In this document: positions 12,917 to 20,114 of the stretch, piece by piece
Numbering within the stretch: position 1 is the first letter of the stretch
Layout of the letters: each line of letters begins with the position of its first letter
From: Halodesulfovibrio aestuarii
Lineage (GTDB): Bacteria > Desulfobacterota > Desulfovibrionia > Desulfovibrionales > Desulfovibrionaceae
Strand: one strand, 5' to 3'
Assembly: GCF_050571805.1 (NCBI RefSeq)
Contig: NZ_CP192219.1
DNA length: 64,000 nucleotides
Position numbers and translations under genes: made by a program
The notes under the pieces: model-generated
The model's input: the letters and a program-made list of their open reading frames with translations, nothing else
Databases searched by the model: none
Told to the model about the DNA's origin: nothing

Positions 12917-14188
12917 ATGAAAAACGAATGGAATGAATATATAGCGATTTTAAATCGTGAAGTTGTACCGGCACTTGGATGTACTGAGCCTATTACGGTC
13001 TCGCTTGCTGCGGCACGGGCTGCAGAAGAACTCGGGAAGAAACCTGAACGTATACTGGTACAGGTAAGTGGCAACTTGCTGAAAAACGGTATGGGTGTGG
13101 GCGTTCCGGGAACCGGTATGGCTGGTCTTGGTATTGCTGCTGCCGTAGGTGCATTAGGCGGGAAATCGTCTTTGGCATTGGAGGTATTGCGTGACATTAC
13201 TGAGAATGCCGTTGAAGAAGGCAAGCGGATGCTTGCATCCGGCGATGTGCTCGTTGAACTCGCAGATACAAGTGAGCTGCTCTTTGCGCAGGTAAGTGTC
13301 TTTAACGGTGACCATGTTGCAACGTGTACTATTCAACGACAGCATACATTGGTTACTGAAGTAACGAAAGACAGCGAAATTGTCTTTACTTATGCATTTG
13401 AAGATGAAGAGAGCAAAGCAGACAGCTGGCCACTGACCATGGCAAAGATTTATGATTTTGCTATGAATGTTCCATTCGATAAAATTACTTTTATCCTTGA
13501 AGCCGTAAGGCTTAATGAAGCCATTGCTATTCAGGGCCTGGAGCATGAGTTTGGCTTAAAGGTCGGACGTTCTATGGATCAGGATATTGCTCTCGGATTG
13601 CGTTCGGATGATATTACATCCTTTGCTACCAGACTTGCAGCAGCAGCCTCTGATGCTCGTATGGATGGCATTATGCAGCCGGTTATGAGCAACTCCGGCA
13701 GTGGTAATCAGGGTATCACGGCAACAATTCCTGTGCTGGCCTTCGCCCGCAGGTTGAATAAGTCTGAAGAAGAAATGGCGCGTGCTCTTATCATGAGTCA
13801 CTTAACTGCCATTCATCTTAAGCATCACTTGGGACGTTTATCAGCTCTTTGCGGTGCAATTCTTGCTGCTACAGGTTCCGGATGCGGAATCGTGATGCTT
13901 CTTGGAGGTGATTATGACGGTATTGAACGAACCATCAAAAATATGGTTGGTTCTGTTTCCGGTATGATCTGCGACGGAGCAAAGACCTCTTGCGCACTCA
14001 AGGTTGCATCATGCGTGGAAGCAGCTATTAGCTCTGCACTGTTGGCCGTGAAAGGTGTTTGTGTACCTGGTAGTGACGGTATTGTTGATGATGATATTGA
14101 GATTTGTATCCATAACCTCGGCCGACTCGGAACGGTGGGGATGGTGGAAACAGACAAGGTTATTCTTGATATTATGGTGAGAAAATAA
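12917..14188 (+). CDS. UPF0597 / L-cysteine desulfidase (CyuA)-like protein
   Basis: Probable iron-sulfur lyase of 423 residues. UPF0597 members related to CyuA/YhaM and the archaeal L-cysteine desulfidase split cysteine into pyruvate, sulfide and ammonia, and are distantly related to iron-sulfur L-serine dehydratases. Seen here: the N-terminal ALGCTEPI with Cys22, the glycine-rich VGVPGTGMAGLGIAAAVGA near 55-75, SNSGSGNQG near 258, and C-terminal cysteines in GSGCGIV and the stretch ICDGAKTSCALKVASC that are candidate cluster ligands. It follows the symporter by 39 nt and closes the operon. In a sulfate reducer the sulfide itself is unremarkable, so the gain is probably carbon, nitrogen or detoxification. 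Serine or threonine as substrate cannot be excluded. Confidence 0.85.
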   Translation: MKNEWNEYIAILNREVVPALGCTEPITVSLAAARAAEELGKKPERILVQVSGNLLKNGMGVGVPGTGMAGLGIAAAVGALGGKSSLALEVLRDITENAVEEGKRMLASGDVLVELADTSELLFAQVSVFNGDHVATCTIQRQHTLVTEVTKDSEIVFTYAFEDEESKADSWPLTMAKIYDFAMNVPFDKITFILEAVRLNEAIAIQGLEHEFGLKVGRSMDQDIALGLRSDDITSFATRLAAAASDARMDGIMQPVMSNSGSGNQGITATIPVLAFARRLNKSEEEMARALIMSHLTAIHLKHHLGRLSALCGAILAATGSGCGIVMLLGGDYDGIERTIKNMVGSVSGMICDGAKTSCALKVASCVEAAISSALLAVKGVCVPGSDGIVDDDIEICIHNLGRLGTVGMVETDKVILDIMVRK

Positions 14189-14192
14189 AAAG

Positions 14193-14226
14193 AAAGGGTG
14201 GAGGTAAAACTCCACCCTTTTCTTTT
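14193..14226. terminator. Terminator between converging genes
   Basis: AAAGGGTGGAG / CTCCACCCTTTT stem with the loop GTAAAA, followed by TCTTTT on the plus strand. It ends the desulfidase operon and may also serve the converging HEAT protein gene 11 nt away. Confidence 0.85.
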
Positions 14227-14236
14227 GGAACAGATA

Positions 14237-14938
14237 CTAATCGACGGTGTGGTGACTTTGTATATGTTTGATAGCCTGCTGTGCAAGCTGTGCAACGCTG
14301 GTGCAATGAACTTTACGGTTTTCAAAGAGTTCCACGGGGCAGGTGTCGTCCAGTAAACTTTTGAGTGCCGGAATATTGGTTTCCGTGCCGATAAAGCCAA
14401 GTGCCCATGCGGAAAGTCCACGTCCTTCTGGATCTTCATCCTGCAAGCCCCATGATAAGGCTCTGACAGAAGGACGTATGAGCTCCGGATACTTCTTCGC
14501 CATTCTTCCAAGTCCCCAGTAGACACCTCTGCGGAGCGGTGGATGGTCGAGATAATTGTCATCGTCCGAGGTTTCTCGAATATACGAATGCAGCATCCGG
14601 TTGTATTCGTTTGCTAGAGTTTGGCTGTTAATCATCGCCTCTGCCATTGCTTCAGCAATGCCCCAGCCAATATTTCCTGACTCTTCATTCATATGCCAGA
14701 GTAAGCGGCGCATAATTATGCGTGCCTGCTCAAGGTCTTCTTGTGCCAGTTTGCCCATTACTAGTCCAAATGCTGTAACGGCACGCCATTTCATTTCTCC
14801 ACCGAAAAGAAAGAACGACATAAGCGGTCCCACTGTCTGTGCGGCAGGCATTGCAGCAATGTGCTGTAGGGAAGCTTCCCAGTCTGGTTGTTCCAGCATG
14901 GAACGCAGTTCTGTTTTTAGTGCACGAAATCTTGCCAT
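14237..14938 (-). CDS. HEAT-repeat protein, DVU0298-like
   Basis: Cytosolic alpha-helical protein of 233 residues with no signal peptide. Repeated helical pairs such as KWRAVTAFGLVMGKLAQED, RRGVYWGLGRMAKKYPELI and RGLSAWALGFIGTETNIPAL have the HEAT/PBS-lyase-repeat pattern. I recall the family as the DVU0298 group of Desulfovibrio proteins of unknown function. The start is the ATG at 14938, which has GGAGG five bases upstream; the longer frame from 14950 starts with that very TTGGAG. It is transcribed alone. Likely a protein-interaction scaffold. Confidence 0.8.
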   Translation of the reverse strand: MARFRALKTELRSMLEQPDWEASLQHIAAMPAAQTVGPLMSFFLFGGEMKWRAVTAFGLVMGKLAQEDLEQARIIMRRLLWHMNEESGNIGWGIAEAMAEAMINSQTLANEYNRMLHSYIRETSDDDNYLDHPPLRRGVYWGLGRMAKKYPELIRPSVRALSWGLQDEDPEGRGLSAWALGFIGTETNIPALKSLLDDTCPVELFENRKVHCTSVAQLAQQAIKHIQSHHTVD

Positions 14939-15090
14939 ATGCGCCTCCAAGTGATCTCTTTTCTTAACAGTAATTTTTCCTGATAATAAAGCAAGCTTTT
15001 TATGGGTGTTATGCGTTATTTACTGAACGTTCTCTAATTTAAGATATAGAATTTACTGTGGATGAACAGGATATGTGCCTCAGTGCAGAC

Positions 15091-15119
15091 TCGACTCTCT
15101 AAAATGTTAGTGGTATAGG
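15091..15119 (+). promoter_or_regulatory. Candidate promoter for the leader RNA and ubiE cluster
   Basis: TCGACT at 15091 and TATAGG at 15114 with a 17-nt spacer. It would start transcription near 15126, just ahead of the hairpin leader. Confidence 0.4.
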
Positions 15120-15125
15120 GCATAT

Positions 15126-15224
15126 TGAGAAAAAGGGAGTGGCTTAACAGGTTTCTTTCTTTTAACCCCGCCCGGTTTTTATCTATGTAGGTTGAAACCA
15201 TTCCCCCACGGGCGGGGGTTTTTT
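15126..15224 (+). ncRNA. Candidate attenuator leader or small RNA upstream of the ubiE cluster
   Basis: About 100 nt ending in a terminator-like element. CCCCGCCCG near 15166-15174 can pair with CGGGCGGGG near 15209-15217, followed by TTTTTT. Two other pairings compete with this: GGTTTC (15150) with GAAACC (15194), which would trap the first arm, and CCCCC (15203) with GGGGG (15214). Mutually exclusive folds in front of a gene suggest an attenuator, but no known riboswitch signature was recognised, and it could be a free small RNA. The region 14951-15090 shows nothing else. Confidence 0.35.
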
Positions 15225-15272
15225 CATCATATATACGTTGCAGGCACGTCCTGCAGTGCCTAGAGGTGGAAT

Positions 15273-15437
15273 ATGGATAAGGCAAAAAAAGAAGCAATAC
15301 AGGTAACTAAAGAAATTGTGGTAAAGTTTATTGAGACTGGCCGCGTTTCACCTTCTAATATCAGCGAAGTGTTTCCTGCGGTATTTGAAGTTGTTTCTTC
15401 CACTGTTTGTGAAGATGAAACGGAAACCGAAGAGTAG
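15273..15437 (+). CDS. Small conserved-looking protein, MucR-N-terminus-like
   Basis: A 54-residue frame with an ATG and a good AGAGGTGGA ribosome site nine bases upstream, ending 12 nt before ubiE. The sequence starts with a lysine-rich helix (MDKAKKEAIQ), then VTKEIVVKFIETGRVSP and SEVFPAVFEVV, then an acidic tail with one cysteine. The middle resembles the N-terminal helical part of MucR/Ros regulators (pattern of a helix, a short V-P/S turn, a second helix), but the zinc-finger DNA-binding half is absent. I cannot assign a function. Ribosome site, spacing and direction suggest co-expression with ubiE. Confidence 0.7.
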   Translation: MDKAKKEAIQVTKEIVVKFIETGRVSPSNISEVFPAVFEVVSSTVCEDETETEE

Positions 15438-15449
15438 GCTTTGTAGTAC

Positions 15450-16166
15450 ATGCAATGTTCACCAAATGAACATGCCCGAGAAGTTTCCGGCATGTTTAGC
15501 CGTATTGCCCGCTGGTACGATTTTTTGAATCATCTGCTTAGCGGCGGAATGGATTTCTACTGGCGACAGCAGCTTGTGAAGGCAACAGTACCGGGGAAAA
15601 CCGGTCTGATGCTTGATCTTGCCGCTGGTACTATGGATGTTTCCTTAGAAATTGTCCGCCAGCATCCGCAGACTAAAGTTGCAGCGTTAGACTATTGTCG
15701 TCCTATGCTGACCACTGGTCGCAAAAAGCTTACAAAGGGACGCGACAGACGTATCTTCCCAGTGCATGCTGACGGCAGAACCTTGCCGTTGCCGGACAAC
15801 AGTGTCGATTGTGCAACAATTTCGTTTGGAATCCGCAATATTATTCCGCGTGAGGAAGCGTTTAAAGAACTTAATCGTGTACTTGTGCCGGGCGGAAGAT
15901 TGTGTATTCTTGAATTTGGTACTGGTAAGCATCCCGTATGGAAGGGCTTTTACAACATGTACCTGAAAAAAATTCTTCCTATGATTGGTAAAATTTTTTC
16001 TGGCGATGCTGGTGCATACCAGTATCTTGCCGATACCATCATGGCATTTCCGACAGCCGCTGAGCTGAGTACTGAAATGATGAAAGCCGGTTTTGACCGT
16101 GTATATTACAAGCCGATGACATCAGGCATTGTTTATTTGCATGTGGCACAGAAGAAAGCCGAGTAA
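15450..16166 (+). CDS. ubiE: Demethylmenaquinone methyltransferase UbiE/MenG type
   Basis: SAM-dependent C-methyltransferase (238 residues) for the last step of menaquinone synthesis; Desulfovibrio-type anaerobes make menaquinone only. The N-terminus has the family pattern MFSRIARWYDFLNHLLSGG, then motif I as LMLDLAAGTMDVSLE near 52-66, NSVDCATISFGIRNI in the middle and the post-motif LVPGGRLCILEFGTG. It lies in a cluster with a futalosine hydrolase and a polyprenyl diphosphate synthase that supply the head and tail of the quinone. The ribosome site before ATG 15450 is weak, which may mean coupling to the preceding small gene. Confidence 0.95.
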   Translation: MQCSPNEHAREVSGMFSRIARWYDFLNHLLSGGMDFYWRQQLVKATVPGKTGLMLDLAAGTMDVSLEIVRQHPQTKVAALDYCRPMLTTGRKKLTKGRDRRIFPVHADGRTLPLPDNSVDCATISFGIRNIIPREEAFKELNRVLVPGGRLCILEFGTGKHPVWKGFYNMYLKKILPMIGKIFSGDAGAYQYLADTIMAFPTAAELSTEMMKAGFDRVYYKPMTSGIVYLHVAQKKAE

Positions 16167-16265
16167 GACCCGGAAGACATGAGGTAACGTGTCGCAGTTT
16201 TTTCCTGCAACAGGAATACCCGTTAACAAATGACGGGGAAGGCGCAGCGTAGAAATGCGGTGCGA

Positions 16266-16463
16266 CTAATGGCGCATAAGCCAAACAAGCAGAACACCGG
16301 CAGACATGGCGGTTAATCCCATGTAGCGTAAAGCGTTTGGTCCGCGTTCTGCAATTTCACGTAAGTATTTAGGAAGCTTGTCCGCAAAAAGGACGTAAGG
16401 AAGACCTTCGAGAACAAATGCAAGCCCTAGCGCTGTGAGTAGTAAATTCCAATCGATCTGCAT
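16266..16463 (-). CDS. DUF2065 small membrane protein
   Basis: Inner-membrane protein of about 65 residues with two hydrophobic segments: LLLTALGLAFVLEGLPYVLF at the start, and MGLTAMSAGVLLVWLM at the end, separated by a charged loop with PKYLREIAERGP. This is the DUF2065 (YjeT) pattern; function unknown. I set the start at the ATG at 16463, where the family begins; an in-frame GTG at 16484 would add seven residues. It is transcribed against its neighbours and faces away from the dehydrogenase gene. Confidence 0.8.
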   Translation of the reverse strand: MQIDWNLLLTALGLAFVLEGLPYVLFADKLPKYLREIAERGPNALRYMGLTAMSAGVLLVWLMRH

Positions 16464-16519
16464 GGAGCCTGTTTTTTCATACACGGGCCGTTAAGTCCAG
16501 CAGGTAACGAGGAGAAGAC

Positions 16520-17833
16520 ATGGTATCTTTTGAACGGATTGTGTCTGGAGATGTTCCTATTGCCGTTATCGGCCTTGGTTATGTCGGTTTACCTCTTGCT
16601 ATTTCTTTGGCGAAACATTTTTCCGTTATCGGATACGACCAGCATGCGCAGCGGGTAGATGCCCTGCGCCGTGGAAAAGATCTGACCGGAGAGGTCTCTC
16701 CAGAAGCTCTCGATGATAGTACTGCGTATTTTACTGCTGATCCGCAGCTTTTAGAGAAAGCTGGAGTGCACATAATAGCGGTTCCGACACCTATTGATGC
16801 ACATCATACGCCGGACTTGATTCCGTTGCTTATGGCTACCAGAACCGTTGCTTCCTTCATGCAGCGCGATTCAGTGGTAGTGTATGAGTCAACGGTATGG
16901 CCGGGAGCCACAGAGGAAAAGTGTGTTCCTGTGCTTGAAAATGTATCCGGAATGCGGTTTGGCAGGGATTTCTCTGTCGGTTATTCGCCGGAGCGCATCA
17001 ATCCCGGAGATAAGGTGCATACTATTGAAAATGTCGTTAAAATTGTTGCCGGTTCAGACGACATGACAACAGCGTTGTTAGCGGGAGTGTATGGAAAAAT
17101 TATTCCTGCCGGTGTGCATCCTGTCAGTTCAATAATGGTCGCCGAAGCTGCAAAGGTTATCGAAAATACGCAGCGGGATTTGAATATTGCGTTAATGAAC
17201 GAGCTGGCGATTATCTTCAATGCATTAGGGATTGATACAGGCGAAGTGCTTGAAGCAGCTGGAACAAAATGGAATTTTCTGCCATTTGCGCCGGGGCTTG
17301 TTGGTGGGCATTGCATAGGGGTAGACCCGTATTATCTAACTTTTAAAGCAGAATCATTAGGGTATCATCCGCAGGTTATTCTTGCCGGTAGGCGTATTAA
17401 CGACTCTATGGGCAAGTTTGTCGCTGAATCCTGCGTAAAGGAGCTTATCCGTAAAGGCGTTTCAGTCCGTGATGCAAAAGTTGGAATATTAGGGTTTACG
17501 TACAAAGAGAATGTACCGGATATCCGCAATACCCGCGTAATTGATATTGTCAGAGAACTTAAGGAATATGGGATAGAAGCACTCGTGCATGATCCTATTG
17601 CTGATAACGAGCAGGCTATTCGCGAGTATGAAATTTCGCTGAGCCACCTCAAAGATTTTCAGCAGTTGGATGCTGTTATTGTCGCAGTACCTCACGATGA
17701 CTATTCTTTTATCCAGCCAAACCAGTTGCTCAAGTGGTTTCGCAATGCCGCGAATACGTTAGTGGTAGATGTGAAGGGATTTTTCGATCCTGCTGTGATG
17801 GAGGCAGTAGGGATAGAACTTTGGAGAATGTGA
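16520..17833 (+). CDS. UDP-sugar 6-dehydrogenase (TviB/WbpO-like)
   Basis: NAD-dependent nucleotide-sugar dehydrogenase of 437 residues that oxidises the C6 hydroxyl of a UDP-hexosamine to a uronic acid for capsule, O-antigen or glycoprotein. The Rossmann motif GLGYVG is at 18-23, PTP at 89-91, the catalytic cysteine at 265 in GGHCIGVDPYYL, and the C-terminal NAD-type domain contains GFTYKENVPDIRN. The fold resembles UDP-GalNAc/GlcNAc dehydrogenases (TviB, WbpO/WbpA) more than UDP-glucose dehydrogenase. GAGGAG precedes the ATG. It is odd that no other polysaccharide gene is nearby; its stop is only two bases before the selenoprotein candidate, so they share a transcript. Confidence 0.9.
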   Translation: MVSFERIVSGDVPIAVIGLGYVGLPLAISLAKHFSVIGYDQHAQRVDALRRGKDLTGEVSPEALDDSTAYFTADPQLLEKAGVHIIAVPTPIDAHHTPDLIPLLMATRTVASFMQRDSVVVYESTVWPGATEEKCVPVLENVSGMRFGRDFSVGYSPERINPGDKVHTIENVVKIVAGSDDMTTALLAGVYGKIIPAGVHPVSSIMVAEAAKVIENTQRDLNIALMNELAIIFNALGIDTGEVLEAAGTKWNFLPFAPGLVGGHCIGVDPYYLTFKAESLGYHPQVILAGRRINDSMGKFVAESCVKELIRKGVSVRDAKVGILGFTYKENVPDIRNTRVIDIVRELKEYGIEALVHDPIADNEQAIREYEISLSHLKDFQQLDAVIVAVPHDDYSFIQPNQLLKWFRNAANTLVVDVKGFFDPAVMEAVGIELWRM

Positions 17834-17835
17834 CG

Positions 17836-18063
17836 ATGGCTGGACCTTTCCGTGTAGATTGTAGAAAAGATTGCTGAACTGGGTATTTTGAAGCGAGTTC
17901 GCTTCTGAAAAAGATTGAAAAAGGAACACAGGTCATTGTTGCTGCCACAGAAGATGATCGCAGACGTATTGAGCGGATTGCGAGAGTGCGCGACGCCAGT
18001 ATTGTCGCAGAGCTTTCGTTGGGAGGGACGCTTGTTAACTTTACTCTGGAAAAAATGAAATGA
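17836..18063 (+). CDS. Probable TusA/SirA-like selenoprotein (in-frame TGA read as Sec)
   Basis: If TGA at 17875 is read as selenocysteine, the ATG at 17836 opens a 75-residue protein ending with TGA at 18061. The predicted fold is that of TusA/SirA sulfur carriers (strand, helix, strand, helix, two strands): FRVDCRKDCU, YFEASSLLKKIEKG, TQVIVAATED, DRRRIERIARVRD, then ASIVAELSLGGTL and VNFTLEKM. U14 falls exactly where TusA has the catalytic cysteine of its LDxRGxxCPxP motif; Cys9 and Cys13 are nearby redox partners. Support: GGAG nine bases before the ATG; two bases from the upstream stop; ATGA overlap with mqnB; a hairpin at the right distance for a bacterial SECIS. Known: TusA-type proteins carry persulfide sulfur, and Desulfovibrionales often have selenoproteins. 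Alternative: a pseudogene with a nonsense mutation, less likely given the hairpin and the intact rest. Confidence 0.72.
17875..17909 (+). promoter_or_regulatory. Candidate bacterial SECIS element
   Basis: The UGA at 17875-17877 is followed after 12 nt by a perfect GAAGCG / CGCUUC stem (17890-17895 with 17900-17905) and an AGUU loop, so the loop begins 18 nt after the UGA. Flanking UUUU and AAAA can extend the stem across a two-base bulge. Bacterial SECIS elements are short coding-region hairpins with a G (often GU) in the apical loop, about 16-37 nt from the UGA, so this fits. Confidence 0.65.
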
Positions 18064-18785
18064 CACTGGTTATTGCAACAGCAACTCAAACTGAAATGAA
18101 AGCTGTTCTGCTAGGGTTTAACGGGCGTGGGCGGATTGGATGCAATTTTCCTCATGCAGGGGAATATTGTGAATCGCCTGTTAACGATCATCATTGTCTA
18201 CTTGCGGTTACGGGAGTCGGTCCTGTCAATGCTGCGTTAAGTATTGGCAGAATTCTCGGTGAGCGCAAAGATATTACTGGTGTCCTAAACCTTGGGGTTG
18301 CAGGAAGTTTTGATTTAGAGCAAGCTCCGTTAGGCAGTGTTGTCGCTGCCGATTCGGAAATTTGGCCGGAATACGGACTGCATACGGCAGAAGGTATTGA
18401 CCCTGAAGGTATTAAATTTCCCATATGGGAATATAATGGCGTCGATGGACCGTGTCCTGTGTGGGATAGAATAGAGCTGGAGTTACAGAAAGCTTTCCGA
18501 ATGCTCAATTTATCTCCTCCGAAGGATTTACTAAGAGGCGCAAGCATGACAGTATCCGGCGTCACCGGAACAGAAGAACGTGCCCGTATGCTGGTTGAGC
18601 GGTACAAGCCGCTTACTGAAAATATGGAAGGGTTCTCCCTTGCTCTTGCTTGTCTTCAATCCGGAATTCCTTTTCTTGAACTTCGCACCGTTTCTAATCT
18701 GGTTGGGTCTCGCAGGCCTGAACACTGGAAACTTGACGATGCGCTTCAAGCTCTTGGCAGGCACGCCAGAGAGCTTTTTGTTTAG
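18060..18785 (+). CDS. mqnB: Futalosine hydrolase
   Basis: Nucleosidase of 241 residues that removes the purine base from futalosine in the alternative menaquinone pathway. It has the phosphorylase/nucleosidase pattern: ATATQTEMKAVL at the start, VTGVGPVNAALSIGRIL near 52-68, LNLGVAGSFD near 79-88 and the ENMEGFSLALA segment with the ribose-binding glutamate near 190. Its ATG overlaps the stop of the upstream TusA-like gene (ATGA). Together with ubiE and the prenyl synthase it points to the futalosine route, as expected in Desulfovibrionales. The nearest alternative, MTA/SAH nucleosidase, is less likely because of the extended middle part and this context. Confidence 0.88.
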   Translation: MTLVIATATQTEMKAVLLGFNGRGRIGCNFPHAGEYCESPVNDHHCLLAVTGVGPVNAALSIGRILGERKDITGVLNLGVAGSFDLEQAPLGSVVAADSEIWPEYGLHTAEGIDPEGIKFPIWEYNGVDGPCPVWDRIELELQKAFRMLNLSPPKDLLRGASMTVSGVTGTEERARMLVERYKPLTENMEGFSLALACLQSGIPFLELRTVSNLVGSRRPEHWKLDDALQALGRHARELFV

Positions 18786-18803
18786 AAGGCATTTTAAAAC
18801 AGG

Positions 18804-18829
18804 GTGTCGTATAGTACGGCACTTTTTTT
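18804..18829 (+). terminator. Terminator after mqnB
   Basis: GTGTCGTA / TACGGCAC stem with one G-T pair, followed by a run of seven T. It separates mqnB from the prenyl synthase gene, which must have its own weak promoter or rely on read-through. Confidence 0.65.
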
Positions 18830-18880
18830 ACAATGGTTTCTAGGATGTTAGATTCACGTTTTTTCGATGGAAGCTTTTCT

Positions 18881-19849
18881 ATGCAAGAACTCTTAGAGTA
18901 CCTTACGTTAAAACAACCGCAAATTAATGCGACGTTGGCGGCAGAAACTGCCCAACTTAACGCATTAGTTCAGCCTGTTGTTTCTCACGTGCTTACTGCT
19001 GGTGGAAAAAGACTGCGCCCTTTGCTTACTTTGCTTACTGCTGCAACTCTCGGGTATACTGATGATGATATCTACCCGCTCGCCTGTTCTGTAGAGCTGC
19101 TTCATTCTGCAACGTTAATGCACGACGATATCATCGACGATGCTGAGTTGCGTCGTGGAAAACCGGCTGCGCATACACAGTTTGGTAACACAAAAACTGT
19201 TCTTGCAGGCGATGTACTGCTTGCGCAGGCAAACCTTGTGGTCGCGCGTTATAATGATACACGCCTTACACAGTGTATTGCAGAAGCAATCGTAAAGACT
19301 GCAACCGGTGAGATTGAAGAGATCGAATATCTTCGTTCGATCAGTCATTCTCCGGAAACTTACATCGATATTATTAAAGGGAAAACAGCATTTCTCTTAC
19401 AGGCATCATGTATTATGGGTGCAGTAAAGGCTGGCGGTTCTGAAGAACAGATTGCTGCGGCATCTGATTTTGGTATGAACCTTGGGATTGCATTCCAGAT
19501 TGTTGATGACGCTCTGGATTTTGCAGTTTCCACCAAGTCGATCGGTAAACCGGTGGCGGGAGATTTGCGTGAAGGCAAGCTCACTCCACCGTTATTTATG
19601 TACCTTAATACTCTTGATGGTACAAAACGACGTGATTTTGTAACTAAATTTGAAGCAGGTACTTTCTCTGAAGAAGAGGTCTGCTTTGTTGCAGAACAGA
19701 TTCGTGAACTTGGCTTGGATAATGCCACCCGCGAACTTGCAGATACTTATTTAGATAAGGCACAGCAGGCGCTTGAAATACTGCCGGCATGTCCTGAACG
19801 AGAGATACTGCTGCAAACTTTGGATTACGTAAAATCTCGTAGTGCATAA
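18881..19849 (+). CDS. Polyprenyl diphosphate synthase (IspB-like)
   Basis: Trans-prenyltransferase of 322 residues that builds the isoprenoid tail of menaquinone. The first aspartate-rich motif DDIIDD is at 82-87 followed by RRG, the second is VDDALD near 208, and GGKRLRPLL lies at 41-49. The chain length cannot be read reliably. I chose the ATG at 18881, which has GGAAG seven bases before it and fits family length; the frame from 18833 would extend into the T tract of the terminator. Part of the menaquinone cluster. Confidence 0.92.
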   Translation: MQELLEYLTLKQPQINATLAAETAQLNALVQPVVSHVLTAGGKRLRPLLTLLTAATLGYTDDDIYPLACSVELLHSATLMHDDIIDDAELRRGKPAAHTQFGNTKTVLAGDVLLAQANLVVARYNDTRLTQCIAEAIVKTATGEIEEIEYLRSISHSPETYIDIIKGKTAFLLQASCIMGAVKAGGSEEQIAAASDFGMNLGIAFQIVDDALDFAVSTKSIGKPVAGDLREGKLTPPLFMYLNTLDGTKRRDFVTKFEAGTFSEEEVCFVAEQIRELGLDNATRELADTYLDKAQQALEILPACPEREILLQTLDYVKSRSA

Positions 19850-19856
19850 TTATGTA

Positions 19857-19886
19857 AGCCGTAGAGGAGACTCTGCGGCTTTTTTA
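19857..19886 (+). terminator. Terminator of the prenyl synthase gene
   Basis: GCCGTAGAG / CTCTGCGGC stem with the GAGA tetraloop and TTTTTT. Confidence 0.85.
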
Positions 19887-19893
19887 TTGTAAA

Positions 19894-20088
19894 TTGGATA
19901 TCAGTTTCCGGCAGTTGATTAAAAATAAGGAAAACTGTCTTGCGTTGTACCGAGTTGTCTCAAGCGGACAGTTTTTGGCTTTGTGTTTAAATGAGGTATA
20001 TACCCCGCCATCACAGCCGGAAGAATACTGTGTTGGTGTGTTTATTCTTTCCAAATACAGCGGGATGACCAAGAGGTCTGCCCGTTAA
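19894..20088 (+). CDS. Doubtful 64-residue ORF upstream of purL
   Basis: A frame starting with TTG at 19894, encoding a 64-residue product with a plausible mixed composition (LALYRVVSSGQFLALCLNEV in the middle) but no recognisable ribosome site and no family I know. A strong terminator-like hairpin (19931-19976) lies inside it. It could be a leader ORF or chance. Confidence 0.25.
   Translation: MDISFRQLIKNKENCLALYRVVSSGQFLALCLNEVYTPPSQPEEYCVGVFILSKYSGMTKRSAR
19931..19976 (+). terminator. Terminator-like hairpin in the purL leader
   Basis: AAAACTGTC / GACAGTTTT gives nine perfect pairs, extended by TTG / CAA across a three-base bulge, and is followed by TTTTT. It sits about 140 nt before purL with no established gene in front, so it may be an attenuator. 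No purine riboswitch signature was found. Confidence 0.45.
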
Positions 20089-20114
20089 TTTCAGCAAGCA
20101 TCAGGAGAAAATAC

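Noticed and set aside
17836..18063. Treating the TusA-like frame as a pseudogene with a nonsense codon
   Set aside because: The ribosome site, coupling overlaps on both sides, intact remainder, position of the TGA at the active cysteine and SECIS-like hairpin argue for Sec, though this needs homologues to settle.
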